A stretch of 64,000 bases of DNA from Branchiostoma floridae (GCF_000003815.2 NC_049990.1:11992046-12056045), one strand, 5' to 3'. Positions 37,283-49,280 are shown, numbered from the stretch's first letter. Made by a program: numbers and translations. Notes: generated by a model not told the origin, from the letters alone.

Positions 37283-40181
37283 CTACTCAAACTCAAACTC
37301 CAGCCCTGTTCCCACCATTCGTTCACGGTACTTCTGGTCAAACCTGGCGCTCTCCTCGGCCGAGAAGTGGTTCTTCCAATCTCCGATCGTACCTTGGGTG
37401 ACAGAAAGTCAATTCAAGATATTACGAGAACCCTTTGTGAAGTGTCTTTAACACTATGAACCTAACTAACCTAGACAGCCTAGTCATCTAACACAGTGTA
37501 GTCGTATACTTGATGAAATTATTTTACAATACTTTTTGAATTGTCTTTTATTACGCATTCTTTCAAAGTGTTAAATAGTATGAAGTAAGATAAGATCTCT
37601 AATATAAATTTTGATATTGAGAAAAGCATACATTATTTTGAAGGAAAACATATGCAGTGGAATGTTTCCAAGAAAGTAGAATTTTTTTTAGTTTACATAC
37701 ATACATACATACATACACATACAAATACAAGGATCATGTACCTTTCCTGACACTGATCTTTCCAGACTCTTCCAATGTCTTCCTCATTGACTCCAAGCTG
37801 CAGCTGTTCAGGATAAGGTTCAGATGTTCATCGGTCAGTTCTTTCTCCAGGAAGGCTGCTACGGTCTTCACTGACGAACGAAAATCCTGAAAGCAAGTAC
37901 AAAATGTACTGGTACTGACAACATATACTATTTCATATCGTTCCTTTTCTCTTCGATTCTGCCATGAATACATTATGATACTTGAAGAAAAATTTGTCTG
38001 TGACGGTAGTCATGAACATTATGTTACAATTTTAAACTCTATATCCGTACACAAAAATAAAGCGCTGACCAACAAGCTTTCGATCAGTCATCTGATCCTT
38101 ATCAAGTTGAAATGACCAAGAGTCTATGTCACATATCCGGAACGAAAGTGTGACGTCAGCAAAGGGTCAAAGGTGCTTGCAAGTGGGTATAGGCCCCGTC
38201 ATGTCAACTTTAGAAGGATCAGAGGGCTGATCGAAAGCTTGTTGGTAAGCGCTTTTTTTTTGTACGGAGATAGAGATTGAAATTAACATAAAATTATGAT
38301 ATCCTGCACATTTACCTTTTTCATATCTTCGTACTTGACAAAAAGGAAGTGGGGGTCATTCCTCATTTGCCACCAGCCCAGCACGTGATCAAAGTAGTCA
38401 CCACTGAAGGGCACTGCAATGAATTTTACATATATAAGATTATCTTACACATTACCGTTAACAACATCTGAACATTCACGTCAGTTGGAAAGCTATGGTT
38501 GAATTTACTAGCGCTTAAAATGACACCCGTCAACCATGCTACCCCCCATCGCTCAACATTTGGTTCATACCAGGTTTATACCAGAGTAAGAACGGTGGGT
38601 ATGGTATATTTCATTAAATCTTTCATTCACATATCTTAACATTAGTTCTTTGGGGAGGTTATAGCTGTTTAAGTGGGTGTGCCGATCATTCTGCACACTA
38701 TGCAAGATAGCTCTATATGTGTATTTCACCGCTCGAATAAAACTTACTTTTTCCATCCAAGAAGTCCTTACTGTGCTGCTCCCAAGATTCTGGGTTCTTT
38801 AGATATTTATGTTTCTGGCTGAAGTAGTAAAATGACACACAGACGTCCTTGGGGTTTCGCAGGACGACGATGGCTTTCACCTGCAAAACAGATGTCATTG
38901 TTAGAGAGAGAGAGAGAGAGAGAGTTTGTTTTTATATGTATTCAAGTAGTAACGCTCTTTATATAGATTTAGGTACAAGTGTGTTTTCTCTGTCATGTTT
39001 CAGATTTGTTAGGGTGACAACGTTAGTAAGTGAAATACAAACTAAATAAATACTATTTGAGGTAAAACGATATAGACTACACTAACTTTAGCATGAAAGT
39101 TCATCTATGTTCAACTTGGTAAAATACACTATAGAAAATGCTAACACTTTTCTTCCAGCACTGAATTAAACTAATTTAGAGTCTAAATTTTCGACCAATC
39201 TCCGTTGACCTTGTTCACAGAATGACCTTTCTATCTTTAGATCAGAACACTAACCTTGTTAACTGGAGCTGTCAATCCTGGAGGTGCCATTTGATGTTGG
39301 AGATGAGTATACATCAGCCGAGGGGATGGAGTCTCACGCAGCTGGATGTAGTTGGGTTGTTTCTCTGGAGGCCAAAGCTCAAGTCCTATTGGTGTTGACT
39401 TTTCCTTCTTTCCGCTAAGAATCTTATATACAACTTCGTACATCCAGTTGGTACCTTGAGGAAAATGCGTCAGTTTGGACGAAATTAAAACACAGGCTAA
39501 ACAACTGGGCCTTACAGAGGCCAATACCACACTTTTGTTGTCAAGTTCTAAACAGTTGAGTGTCATTTAAGACCCCTTTAAAAAATGTGTTGATTCGAAA
39601 CACATTTATCTTACTGCCCCATGTTACTTCTAAAACATTTAGGTTTTTTTTATTACAGATGGAACATGGATAAATTGGAAGGGTCCAAATAGTATGAGGG
39701 GGGTATTTCGGCAGAGTCATTTGTTGCATGAGTGGAAAATTTGGAAAATTCCATTAAGAGGTGTAATGTTGATATGGAACAGTTCATTTTTGTATGGAGA
39801 GGGAAATAAAAAAGAGTGAAATATGATGTACTTGCATGCAAATTTTTAGGTTGCCTTTCTTGTTATATCACAGTTGCCTTACATGTGCACGTAAGTAGCT
39901 TGGATATTATATAGAGGCTAATAACGTTACGTCAAATGACAGTCACTTTAAATATATAATCTATGCCCGCTGATGATTTTTTTAAAGTTTATATGTACCA
40001 TTTAGAGGCAGCACTTACCGCTTTTAGGATGGCTCACTATCACCACATCATCGTCACGTATCTCAAAAGTCTTCATCGCTTCCAGGGTTTCCTTTTTAAC
40101 ATTACTTGCTGGGAATGATATTCCCTGGTACTCCATGTAGGGAGGCGGCTCCTGAAGAGGGTGTTCTTGCGACAACGCCAT
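37283..40181 (-). CDS. Cytosolic sulfotransferase (SULT family), gene D
   Basis: Exons 40019-40181, 39255-39454, 38748-38880, 38316-38413, 37742-37886 and 37283-37392 join to 849 nt, 282 residues, phases 1,0,1,0,1. The PAPS loop reads SHPKSGTNW, with His replacing the Tyr that is usual in SULTs; gene E shares this. Other motifs are PRLMYTHL with catalytic His, LRNPKDVCVSFYYF, SGDYFDHVLGWW and GTIGDWKNHF, ending LEFEFE. Exon 5 is three codons shorter than in A or C (EESGKISVRK). The start MALSQEHPLQ begins the MALSQ-type group (D, F-I; E has MALLQ). A foldback element (38022-38297) occupies the intron between exons 4 and 5. The open frame and normal splice sites suggest a working gene. Confidence 0.92.
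37695..37724. repeat. CATA tetranucleotide microsatellite
   Basis: Six or so ATAC/CATA units in an intron of gene D, just beyond the exon 5 donor. Confidence 0.9.
38022..38297. mobile_element. Foldback element in gene D intron 4
   Basis: The left arm contains AGCGCTGACCAACAAGCTTT and the right arm AAAGCTTGTTGGTAAGCGCT, inverted. Pairing extends outward through TCCGTACA and an AT-rich end, with arms of about 90 bases. No coding capacity; superfamily unknown. Confidence 0.85.
38903..38925. repeat. GA microsatellite
   Basis: About ten GA units in the intron between exons 2 and 3 of gene D. Confidence 0.95.
39690..39825. repeat. Intron-1 repeat block, gene D copy
   Basis: Contains ATGTTGATATGGAACAGTTC and GTATGGAGAGGGAAATAAAA, the core shared with intron 1 of F, G, H and I. 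D has one unit only. Confidence 0.7.
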
Positions 40182-41069
40182 GCTGAATACAGTAACCCAA
40201 AAAAGACAAACATTACAATCATTGTAGCCTGACAGATCTATCAGATAGAACGTCATTGGCCTGGCAAATAAAGGTTTCATAAAAGGAGAACGCTGTGGAA
40301 GATAACATATTTTGTAAAGTCCTTATCACATATTCAGGGCTTTCGACAGGACCCCCCCCCCCCCTTCTCCCACTAGTTTGGTCAAAAAGAAAAGTATGGA
40401 AAGTACAATTTTATTCGTATGACCTCACATATACATATCATAGTTCCTGCTTTTTTTCTGCCAGTAGCCCCGCCTATGTAGTCTAAACTGTGATGATAGA
40501 CTTGTTCTAAGGGTACTACTTGTTGGTCATTTAGACCAAATTCGGACTCAGAAGCGGATCATAATCAACGCTACACGATCTTCGTCCATTTTCTTACGGA
40601 TAAGACATAAGGCCATACATTTGAAAAAATTTGTTGACGAACTTAGGTAACAAGCGAATAGAAAAGAAATGTTGGCAACATTAAAATCTGGTGATTTGGG
40701 GATACTAAAGCGAGACCCTGCTCACTAAATAACTCCTGTTTGTTATCCCTATGCAGTACCTATACATGCCATACTTGTTCACTGTCCCTTGTGTTACTAC
40801 AATGTAGTACTTTTCGATTTCCCCCTATTGTCTGCTGATAACGTTCCCTTTTCCGCCATTCAAAAATACTACTCTGCTACTGAACCAACCTGATTTGGTC
40901 CTATCCTATTGCCCGAGACAGTTGTGCAAGCTTCCTTAGCTCACCTTTGCCTTGTCTTCTGATATTTTGTGCAACTTACGGCATATATTTCATCACTTTG
41001 CAGCTGCTTATATGTACGACTTTACAGTACGGTGGGAAGCTTTTTTGTTTGGAAACGGACCAAAATTGA
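40182..41069. other. Upstream flank of gene D
   Basis: No coding exon. A poly-C run lies at 40350-40364. The last 200 bases resemble 22640-22790 (for example CTTTTTTGTTTGGAAACGG), part of a Harbinger-like repeat. Confidence 0.45.
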
Positions 41070-41574
41070 TAATCTCCAAGCAGATTCCTCCGGTGGCATT
41101 AAAACAGTAACATAAGCTGGGGAAGGAATTAGCCGGCAAGGGAGGATTATTGGCCACCGCGGAATCTAGAAATTATTTTTATTGACGAATGGTATAAGAA
41201 ACAACTAAAACGTAAAGCTTTATTCATGTGTTATTGATAATTCTTTATATCGATATGTTGGCAGTTTACGTTGTGCTGCGGTCTATCCCAGCGACGTCGG
41301 GGGAAGCTCCCCGCTGTGAACTGGCGCGGCTCGCCGCGTTTGTCCCAGATACTGGCTCGGAAGGGTTGTAAAACGATAATCCTGGCCAAATTTAGCCAAT
41401 TTGCACGTTGGAGGTAAGTGGATACTAGGAGGAGCAGAAACACGTTTCTGAAAAGATCGCTCCTCCCGCTGCCTTTGACCGGTGCGTTCTGCAGCAGATC
41501 TCCGCTGTGGCCAATAACTCCTCTGCCAGCTACGCTCTTTCCCATTTGCCACAGCAAGATCTGCTTGGAGATTA
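41070..41574. mobile_element. Mutator-like non-autonomous element, copy 3
   Basis: 505 bp with ends TAATCTCCAAGCAGATTCC and GATCTGCTTGGAGATTA, and arms of about 110 bases. A perfect 9-bp duplication CAAAATTGA flanks it (41061-41069 and 41575-41583). It is inserted in an older repeat that matches 22750-22822 on both sides of the insertion. The central 290 bases are GC-richer than the surroundings and not inverted, possibly captured DNA. Confidence 0.9.
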
Positions 41575-41583
41575 CAAAATTGA

Positions 41584-41631
41584 GACACGCGTGGACGTCA
41601 TCCATATAATCAAATCAACATTGCCTTACCG
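41584..41631. mobile_element. Right end of a Harbinger-like element
   Basis: GTCATCCATATAATCAAATC followed by AACATTGCC and TTA matches the right end of the element at 21969-22822. The left end was not found, so the copy is truncated or interrupted. Confidence 0.65.
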
Positions 41632-42504
41632 AGTTTCTTGTCAGGACGATCACGGTGAGACTGTCGTCTGGACTCTTCTTTCCCACTCCTTTTCTTGTGT
41701 CTGGAAGTAGAAATGAGGTGATGGATTGGGGCTATTTATTATCTTGATGCTCAGCAGTTATGCAAATTTGTAGTAATTAGAGAAATAAGTGGAACCGGTT
41801 TAAGCAATTGTCTGTCTTCTCATGTCATAGAATTTCTCACATGTTGGCGTGACCAGCAATTTTGTTACTTGTAGACATTTGTGACCATATTCAAACTGAT
41901 GAAAGTAGTGAAACTAGGCTTTTTATGAAAGGCACAATGATCAAAAGTTATGACCTTCTAAAAACACCTGTGCTGCCGTAGAATATACAAAATGTAATGG
42001 TGAAATGTTTTATTGCAAATTCATGCCCATGGGGCTAATTGCAAGAGAACAAAATGTACCCTCGGAAAGGATTAGCCTGTGTTTACACAAGCTCTCACTG
42101 GCCGGGCTTAATTACCCCATCCCCGCGGCAATCGTAGGGCCGGCCGCTAGGGGCGCGATTTTAGTCAGGCTAAGAAAGGATATGCCTTTAGAAAATAGCC
42201 CCACAGCTTGTATCTATAAGCCCCAATTGCAAAAAGCCCGCCTCGAGGCTAAGGAGGCTATCGTTTCTGGTTACTATTATTTCTGGTTATTAGAACTATA
42301 CCAAAAACATAACACAGACACGATACCATTGGGCTGCTTTCATGAACCGATGAATGATAACGAAAAGAAAACATGTGAGCAGCCTTTGAACTCTGACCTC
42401 GCGCGACGCACTCAGAAACCATCCATCAAGCAGGTCAACCACGCTAGCCACAAAGTATAGGCTGGCTATTAATCACCAGGTGTATTTTACCAGCCATTAT
42501 GATT

Positions 42505-42737
42505 TATGAGTAATGATGCTGTTTAACGTGATCGAGGCACCTCCTCAAGCACGGGACCCCCGTTTTACGTCCCTCCCGGAAGACGATTTTGTGGAAACTT
42601 TCCGAAGTGAGGCTACACCAATCCGGTCGTCCCTGGTTGGTCCCCAATATATATATCCAAGAACTGGCCGGACCGTCGCGTTGCTTAAGTTCCGAGATCG
42701 AGGGATCGGGTGTACCAACGCGCCACGCGGCCGTAAC
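42505..42737 (-). mobile_element. 5S-rRNA-derived SINE (SINE3-like)
   Basis: The minus-strand head, 42737 to 42611, follows 5S rRNA in order: TTACGGCC, CCCGATC, GATCTCGGAACTTAAGCA, CTTGGAT, GGGGACCAACCAGGGA, ACCGG and GTGTAGCC. The tail contains GGGGTCCCGTGCTTGAGG and CACGTTAAACAGCATCA. Mutations in the 5S internal promoter region and the attached tail show that it is a retroposon, not a 5S gene. Confidence 0.85.
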
Positions 42738-42844
42738 GTTAACATAGTCGATCAACAAATCTTACTGTATTTTCAATGTTTCACCCGCAGACCCACCACT
42801 TGGTTTTCAATTTCTCATCATGCAACATGTATTACATTATATCA

Positions 42845-42905
42845 TAGCCTGGTATCCAGCCGTAATAGAGACTCGGGAACTGTATTACGGCTGGGTACCA
42901 GGCTA
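42845..42905. repeat. Hairpin with TAGCCTGGTA ends
   Basis: The 23-base arms TAGCCTGGTATCCAGCC... and ...GGCTGGGTACCAGGCTA flank a 15-base loop. It is a small foldback repeat. Confidence 0.9.
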
Positions 42906-42984
42906 ATTATATCATATGTTCACTCACCCATTCCACCCTACCTGCCTCGTGACGTACTGACGAGTCATACTACAGCAAACTGGT

Positions 42985-43080
42985 CTAACCAGGTGTAACT
43001 TTGGACCCCGAGGCACATAGGCCTGTGATTAACGACGCGTGATCTGCAGTGATTAAAACCTGTTTGTACAAATCAAAAGC
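42985..43080. promoter_or_regulatory. Conserved upstream block, diverged copy near gene D
   Basis: CTAACCAGGTGTAACTTTGG and GTGATTAACGACGCGTGATC resemble the block found about 500 bp upstream of E-H. Here it is 2.8 kb from gene D's start. A regulatory role is speculative. Confidence 0.35.
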
Positions 43081-44837
43081 GAAGCGAAGCTCACATTGGT
43101 GAGACGGAACGTGCACTGAAAACTACGTTCCTCGAACATCGGCGTCCTAACTCTGTCAAATCGTCTGAGGTGCCGCAACGTATACATATAGAGTCTCCGG
43201 GACATTCCATTTCGTTGGACTAAATCAAAATCCTAGACTCAGAACAAGATTTCTTCGCGCGAGGAGTGAAGGAGGCAGTATACATGAGCCCGCCGGCCCA
43301 CACTCAACAGAGACGGGGGGCGACATAGACTTTCTGATACTTATGACCCCCTCCTGTAAAAGTGGCGTGTTCCTGACATCACTGCTGGAGAAAGGGTAAT
43401 TTTGTGAACAAGTTCGACGGAGCTTGACCGAAAATTTAGGGTAAGTCCCTATATTAATTCGGGTTGGAAAGAAAGTTTAGCAATTTCTATAATAAAAGCG
43501 AAGCGATTGGTTTTGTCCGTGGCTAGGGAAACAATCCCATGGTTATAAAGACATTGTACCTCCTACTTCACGAAGACAAAGCTCAAGATTGATTGGGGCC
43601 CCTTGGCGTGTGACCTTGGTACTGCAGCAAAACCCGTAGTTTTGGTATCATGATAATTTTTCTTGTACATGCTAAGCTCCTGATACTTGGTGGCAGATAG
43701 CTTTTGATGTAATGAAGAAGTTGCGTAGATTTGTGCTCCAGCAGATAGCTCAAGAACTGCAGTGGCTAAACTAAACAAAAGAAAGGCGGTATACTGGTAG
43801 ATCAGGTGTACACAGTGACATTTAAATTATGCAAATTGGCACTTAGTTTGGATAACTAGGAAACCTGTTATCCCTGCTTTCCATCATTTACATAATAAAT
43901 GTAAATTGTCATAATATCTAGGTGTACATGTTGGGCATTGTGTACCTGTGAAACGTACTTTATTGCAAGTATACGCTACGATGCAAGTAATTTGCATCAT
44001 TTATGACAGAATGTTGACATAGACTTTTGCCAAACGACATCATCAATGAAATTTGATATGCTACTTACAGCCTAAGTACATAATCTACATAATCAAAGAG
44101 ACAAAATGAAACAATAAAGCTACAATGTCTCTAAATATTTCATACAGGTATGAGGTCTTCGAGCTCTTGTTGATTCTGTAGACATGTACACTTTGCACCG
44201 TAGACGTGTGTTATGTTGTGCAATATGAATAACGTATACTAGTATTCAAATCAAAATCGTCGTTGGGGTTGTAAGTCAGACAAAAAGTACTAGACAGTGA
44301 TTTTCTGTTTGCTTCCCAACCAGAATGCTTCGTATTGCAAGGCAAACGGTTTTCTTTAAAGGATACACAAAAGACGACAAAAGATTATGATTTACAAAAT
44401 TGCTGGCTTCATTAAGAATATGAACATTTAAATCATGATACAACGTGCTAAATGAAAACACCCGACACAGTTATAATACATTAGGGCAAAGGTCATACGC
44501 AACTGGAGTAGTTTGGTAACTATCGAGGTACTAATATTTTAATCATAAAAGACATGAGATAAGCAGCAGAAAGTTCTTAATGATAACATTAACTGTGTAG
44601 TTTTCTTCAAAATTTCAGTCAAAATCCGAATATGTTAGATAAATCCCTGCAATAGTCGAAATGCGATTATGTTTTTTTATCAGACAATGGTGATACTGAG
44701 CAAACGACATATTTTCAGATCTCATAGTTCGTCATTTTGAATTACCATGAAACGCAATTAAAACATGCATTATGTAAATATTTGAGCAATGCTTTGCTTT
44801 ATGGAAGTAGATATCCTAGTTCTAAGACTAAGTAAAG
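43081..44837. other. Spacer between genes D and E
   Basis: No coding exon. The last 200 bases are the 3' flank of gene E and share AGCAATGCTTTGC and AAAGTTACAGGCTATTT with the 3' flanks of the other SULT copies. Confidence 0.45.
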
Positions 44838-47482
44838 TTACAGGCTATTTTGGCCACTACGCTGATCAAAGTCCAACTCCAGCCCTGTTCCCGCCATCCG
44901 CTCACGGTACTTCTGGTCAAACCTGGCGCTCTCCTCGGCCGAGAAGTGGTTCTTCCAATCTCCGACCGTACCTTGGGTGACAGAAAGTAAAGTATAAAAT
45001 ATATTGTATTACGTAAACCTAACATGTGTATTGCCTGTTGTGACTTCGAGGCTTCAACCAGAAAAATCACTAGTCAACCAACGTTTGTTAATCGTATACT
45101 TGATGAAATAATTTATCAATTATTTACGAATTGTCTTCAAGTGCAAATTGTCTTTCTTACCGTTGTCGGTATAAAATAAATGATAGATCTTTAAGATAAG
45201 ATAGTAATACTGATCAAATGCAATTATATTTTCATACCTTCATTTGAACGGGAATTAAATTCGATGTACCATTTTTGAAAAAATACGGAAACCAAAATCA
45301 ACAAAACATACCATTCCTGACAATGTTCTTTCTTCGCGTATCAGACTCTGCTAATGTCTTCCTCATTGACTCCAAGCTGCAGCTGTTCAGGACACTGGCC
45401 AGATGTTCATCGGTCAGTTCTTTCTCCAGGAAGGCTGCTATAGTCTTCACTGACGAGCGAAAATCCTGAAAACAAGTACAAAATGCACCGGTACTGTAAC
45501 CAAGGAAATGTAATACTATAGATATTGATGCCATTCCATGTCTTTTTTTTTCTCAGTCGATTCAAGATTTCATGCCCATATTCAATTCGAATGTACATTT
45601 ATGAAGATTAGACATCCGGGTTAACAATGTTTATGATGAAAGACAATTACTTCTACAACTGGCAAATTTCAAATTTGTACTTAGTTGTCTTAACATATTA
45701 GAATACTAGTACCATACGTATCATTCACCTTTTTCATATCTTCGTACTTGACAAAGAGGAAGTGGGGGTCATCCTTCATTTGCCACCAGCCCAACACGTG
45801 ATCAAAGTAGTCACCATAGAGCTCTGCAATAAAAGAGTTAACATTGCTCACTCTGATCTGTAAATCGTGATTTTGTTTCGTTTGTAACTACAATACGGTA
45901 ACCTGGGCCATTACTATATTGTATTTCTTGATTATCCCGTTATACTATATTAGTCATGGAGCATGACTAATTTTTGTCTAATCAAACTGTGATTGCGCAT
46001 GAATTTTAAATTTATCTCCAACAAAACTCACTGTTTCCATCCAAGAAGTCCTTAAAATACTGCTCCCAAGATCCTGGGGTCTTTAGATGGTCACTTTTCT
46101 GGCTGAAGTAGTAGAATGACACACAGATATCTTTTGGGTTTCGCAGGACGACAATGGCTTTAACCTGCAGAGAATGGTATCATGATCACCGTCAGGGGAC
46201 AGCATTTAGGGACCATGTGGCCCTCGATACTACTTTTTAATGTAATATTTTCTTAAGCTTTTGTCACAGCAAAATGTTCTATTTTTACGTCTGCTTAATC
46301 TTATTTGGAGTTGAAAAGATTAGATAACAGGAGTACAATATTACAAACGAATGTTAGAGGTAAAAATGTCTGGACCTTGTTGACTGGAGCTGCCAATCCT
46401 GGAGGTGCCATTTTGGGTTGGAGATGAGTATACATCAGCCGAGGAGATGGAGTCTCACGCAGCTGGATGTAATCAGGTTCTCTCTCTCCTTGGATCCAAA
46501 ACTCAAGTCCTGCTAATGTTGGTGTTGACTTTTCCTTCTTTCCACCAAGAATCTTATGCACCACTTCGAACATCCAGTTGGTACCTTGAAGAACATTCGT
46601 CATTTTGAATGAAGTTAAAACCATAGCTAACCACAGTTCTCAATTGGGGCTTTCTACAGTTAGCTTGGCCACTACCACACTTTTGTGAAGTTCTAAGCTG
46701 TCGTTGAATACCCTTTTCCAGGATGAATGTGTCGATTGTCTTACTGCCTCGTATCACTTCTAAAACTGACCAAACTCAATGGTTGCCGGCATTCAAATCT
46801 GTCCGCTAACGGTCATTGTGACTTCCTGTCAGACGGTGCACAGCTGACCCGTAACAGGAGACTGGGCGCCGCACGAGCCGTGCCGGACGGAGGGCAATGA
46901 ACACCTACTCAGCAATCACAGTTTGATTAGGCAACAATTGGATGTTTAACTTAGTAACGTTTTTTCTCGCCGACTGGACGCAGATCCTCCGGTTGCATAC
47001 ACACTCCTAGGCCGGCTTCACTCCTCTGTCAGCTTTTGATACTATCTTATCCTACGGTAGGATCTGCTTGGTGATAACCTTCAACATCCTAATCCCGCAG
47101 CTACCCACCTGCTAAATGCCATCGCAATCCATCCAGTGGATCCTGAGGTATACCCCAAACATAATTCAGACCAAAAACAGTACCTCCATTTTTCATGGAG
47201 GTAATTACATGTAGATGTTACGTAAAATAACTTAAAATATTCAATTTAAGTGATAACTTTTTACGTTTATGTATGTACTCATTGAATCTAATGGACAACC
47301 AGTTTAGGGCAGCACCTACCGCTTTTAGGATGGCTCACTATCACCACATCATCGTCACGTATCTCAAACGTCTTCATCGCTTCCAGGCTTTCCTCTTTAA
47401 CAATATTTGCTGGGAACAATATTCCCTGGTACTCCATGTAGGGAGGCGGCTCGGGAAGATGATGTTCTTGCAATAACGCCAT
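44838..47482 (-). CDS. Cytosolic sulfotransferase (SULT family), gene E, altered C terminus
   Basis: Exons 47320-47482, 46376-46584, 46032-46164, 45729-45823, 45312-45465 and 44838-44971 join to 888 nt, 295 residues, phases 1,0,1,0,1. Motifs are SHPKSGTNW (His for Tyr, as in D), PRLMYTHL, LRNPKDICVSFYYF, LYGDYFDHVLGWW and GTVGDWKNHF. A small insertion after the LDFD codons removes the stop used by the other copies; the frame continues through former 3' UTR as QRSGQNSL to TAA, nine residues or so longer. Exon 2 is longer too (PTLAGLEFWIQGEREP in the acceptor loop). Exons 3-5 resemble F most (DGN end, LYGDYFDH, LASVLNSC). A decayed Mutator-like element sits in intron 1. Splice sites look normal. 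Confidence 0.88.
46970..47078. mobile_element. Mutator-like element, decayed copy 4
   Basis: The right end CGGTAGGATCTGCTTGGTGA and the internal CTTTTGATACTATCTTAT match the family at 36293. The left end is recognisable only as CGCAGATCCTCCGG. It lies in intron 1 of gene E. Confidence 0.7.
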
Positions 47483-47975
47483 GCTCAATACAGTAAGCTA
47501 AAAAAACACAAACATTACAATCATTATCTACAGCATTGTAGCCTGGGGCCATGGCGACGACCTCTTCGGATGTTATGATTAACAAATTGCAAATATCACC
47601 AGAGAGGAACGCTGTACATGAAGCTTCCGATCATTATTATGTACTAGTATTCCGGCCTTGCAGCAGGACCTTTACACCCGCCGAATCCCGTTACCACCAG
47701 TCGGACCAATTTGATTACGTCTTTGTTTATCCCGAATGCTGCTGAACCTACTCCCAACCATCCTTGCCTCAAGCCGACTCCTTCCCGACTTATTCCCAAT
47801 CCATTGTCAACTCCCTTACGAATGGAAATGTAAATAAAAAAGAGGTCTTTATGGTAATCTTCAAAGATGCTAAAGGGTTCTTGGAGCTTCACAAGAGAAT
47901 GTGCTAATTGTATAGTGTGCTTTGCCTACATAGTTTACCTTGTTTTGAAAATGTAGGCCATACAGTAAAAAAAAG
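47483..47975. promoter_or_regulatory. 5' flank of SULT gene E (presumed promoter region)
   Basis: Contains ACAAACATTACAATCATT just before the ATG and a downstream-conserved stretch with CTTGCCTCAAGCCGACTCC (near 47762), also upstream of G, H and I. No TATA box is evident. Confidence 0.35.
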
Positions 47976-47979
47976 AACC

Positions 47980-48080
47980 TGTTTATCTGGTGTGACGCTT
48001 ACCCGTGTGCCTAGTGATTGATGACACGTCAAACTGCAGACAACAAAATATGTTTGTGAAAAATCAAAGCGATCTACAGT
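47980..48080. promoter_or_regulatory. Conserved upstream block, gene E
   Basis: CCTGTTTATCTGGTGTGACG, CTAGTGATTGATGACACGTC and AAACTGCAG recur about 500 bp upstream of E, F, G and H. The copies at G and H carry a perfect TGACGCGTCA palindrome in the core. It may be regulatory, or only duplicated along with the genes. Confidence 0.4.
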
Positions 48081-48119
48081 ACTAAGTTTGTTTTCCTGTG
48101 TTTCATTTGAGGGTTGGAT

Positions 48120-48600
48120 TCTATAGCTTCTATGTTTTAGCTTACCCTAGTCAGAAGCCAAACCAGTGCGCTTACTGTCTGTGAGCCGTGTTTATTCGGT
48201 GACATAAGCTTGACTCAAAGATACACAAAGTACTTCAACAGATTACAATAGGTTTACAGAATCGGTTTAGGAATACAGTGTGTTGATTACAGATATTCCG
48301 ATATATATGCGATACAGAGATACAGAGAAGTGTTACATTACAGTCTATGCAATCTATACCTACAGAGAGAGTAGTTAACAAGTCCACGTACCTGAAGTCC
48401 CACTGGCACAGACTTATGACTCTCACAAAGTACAAGTTAACTTGGGTAAACAATTGGCAACTCTAACTAACCAATCAGGTAAGCACGGGTTCTCTCACGA
48501 CCCAATCAGGGCTTACAAAACTAGCTAATTTGTGTAAGTCCCACCTCCCATATGGTGAGGGACCTTATTTCCGGAGTTGCGCAGAAGGTGCACCATGTCG
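48120..48600. repeat. Intergenic duplicated block E/F
   Basis: Shares GTGTTTATTCGGTGACAT, CTGAAGTCCCACTGGCAC-type and AACCAATCAGGTAAGCA with 53440-53870, 57060-57565 and part of 61745-62080. It was duplicated together with the SULT genes. Confidence 0.8.
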
Positions 48601-49089
48601 TGCCTCAAACCGTTCAGGCACGGAATGGGACACAACCCGACTGTCCAGGTCTGTGCCCGGAAGCGCTATCGATCACTTTGATTGACGGGAGAGTGATAAT
48701 TAATTATTCACACTCATGTTTCCAAATAAGGCTTGATCTTGCAAGATTTTAGTAGATTTTGTGTGGAGAGTTGGAAAAGTTTAAACAATATTTGTCCTTT
48801 TTGATTCCCACAATATATTTTTATCCATAAAATTGTGCATGGAAGACACAGAATGTAGCACGTCAATAGTGCATCCCATTTATACAATAACAAAATATAC
48901 CATAAAACATGAAAACGTCCAGCTGCACCTTGATCAAGTCCCTCAGCCACTTAGTTCGCTGTGTCAGACCTCAGTGCACGATTCGGGACAAAGCCGTATT
49001 TTATCCAGAACCGTTTTTTTTTCAGTGTTGGTAAAAAAATGTGGTTTGAAATGTTTTGAGGTGATTGTTTTGCTTCCTAGTGGATACCT

Positions 49090-49280
49090 CGAACGCGCTC
49101 CTTTGTTGACAGAACCGCAAGTGGTGATTGTTTACGCCCAGGTTTCCATAGTTGGTTCGACCTCGTGTCGTGAGACTTGACTTCGTAATCTTTCAGAAGT
49201 TATAAGGTGATATAGAACAAACAAGCGACATATTTTCCGTTCCCAGAGTTTGCAATTTTGCGTCACTATGACATGCATAT
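49090..49280. repeat. 3' intergenic block shared with 53955-54165
   Basis: GTTTACGCCCAGGTTTC, ATAAGGTGATATAGA and TTTGCAATTTTGCGTCACTA occur in the same order in both spacers. Confidence 0.8.

Noticed and set aside
38903-38925. GAGA-factor type regulatory site
   Set aside because: A simple GA microsatellite in an intron is the more economical explanation.
41231-41605. Overlapping minus-strand frames of 100-124 residues
   Set aside because: They lie inside and across the end of a Mutator-like element and have no family features.
42005-42460. 151-residue plus-strand open frame
   Set aside because: No recognisable motif, no splice context and mixed composition; it crosses a short foldback-like segment (TTAGCCTG...CAGGCTAA). 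Treated as chance.
42611-42737. 5S rRNA gene
   Set aside because: Too many substitutions and an AT expansion in the middle, and it is joined to a SINE tail.
47273-47476. Plus-strand frames overlapping SULT exons 1 and 5 in every copy
   Set aside because: They recur because the minus-strand exons recur; they are antisense shadows of conserved exons with no motifs of their own.
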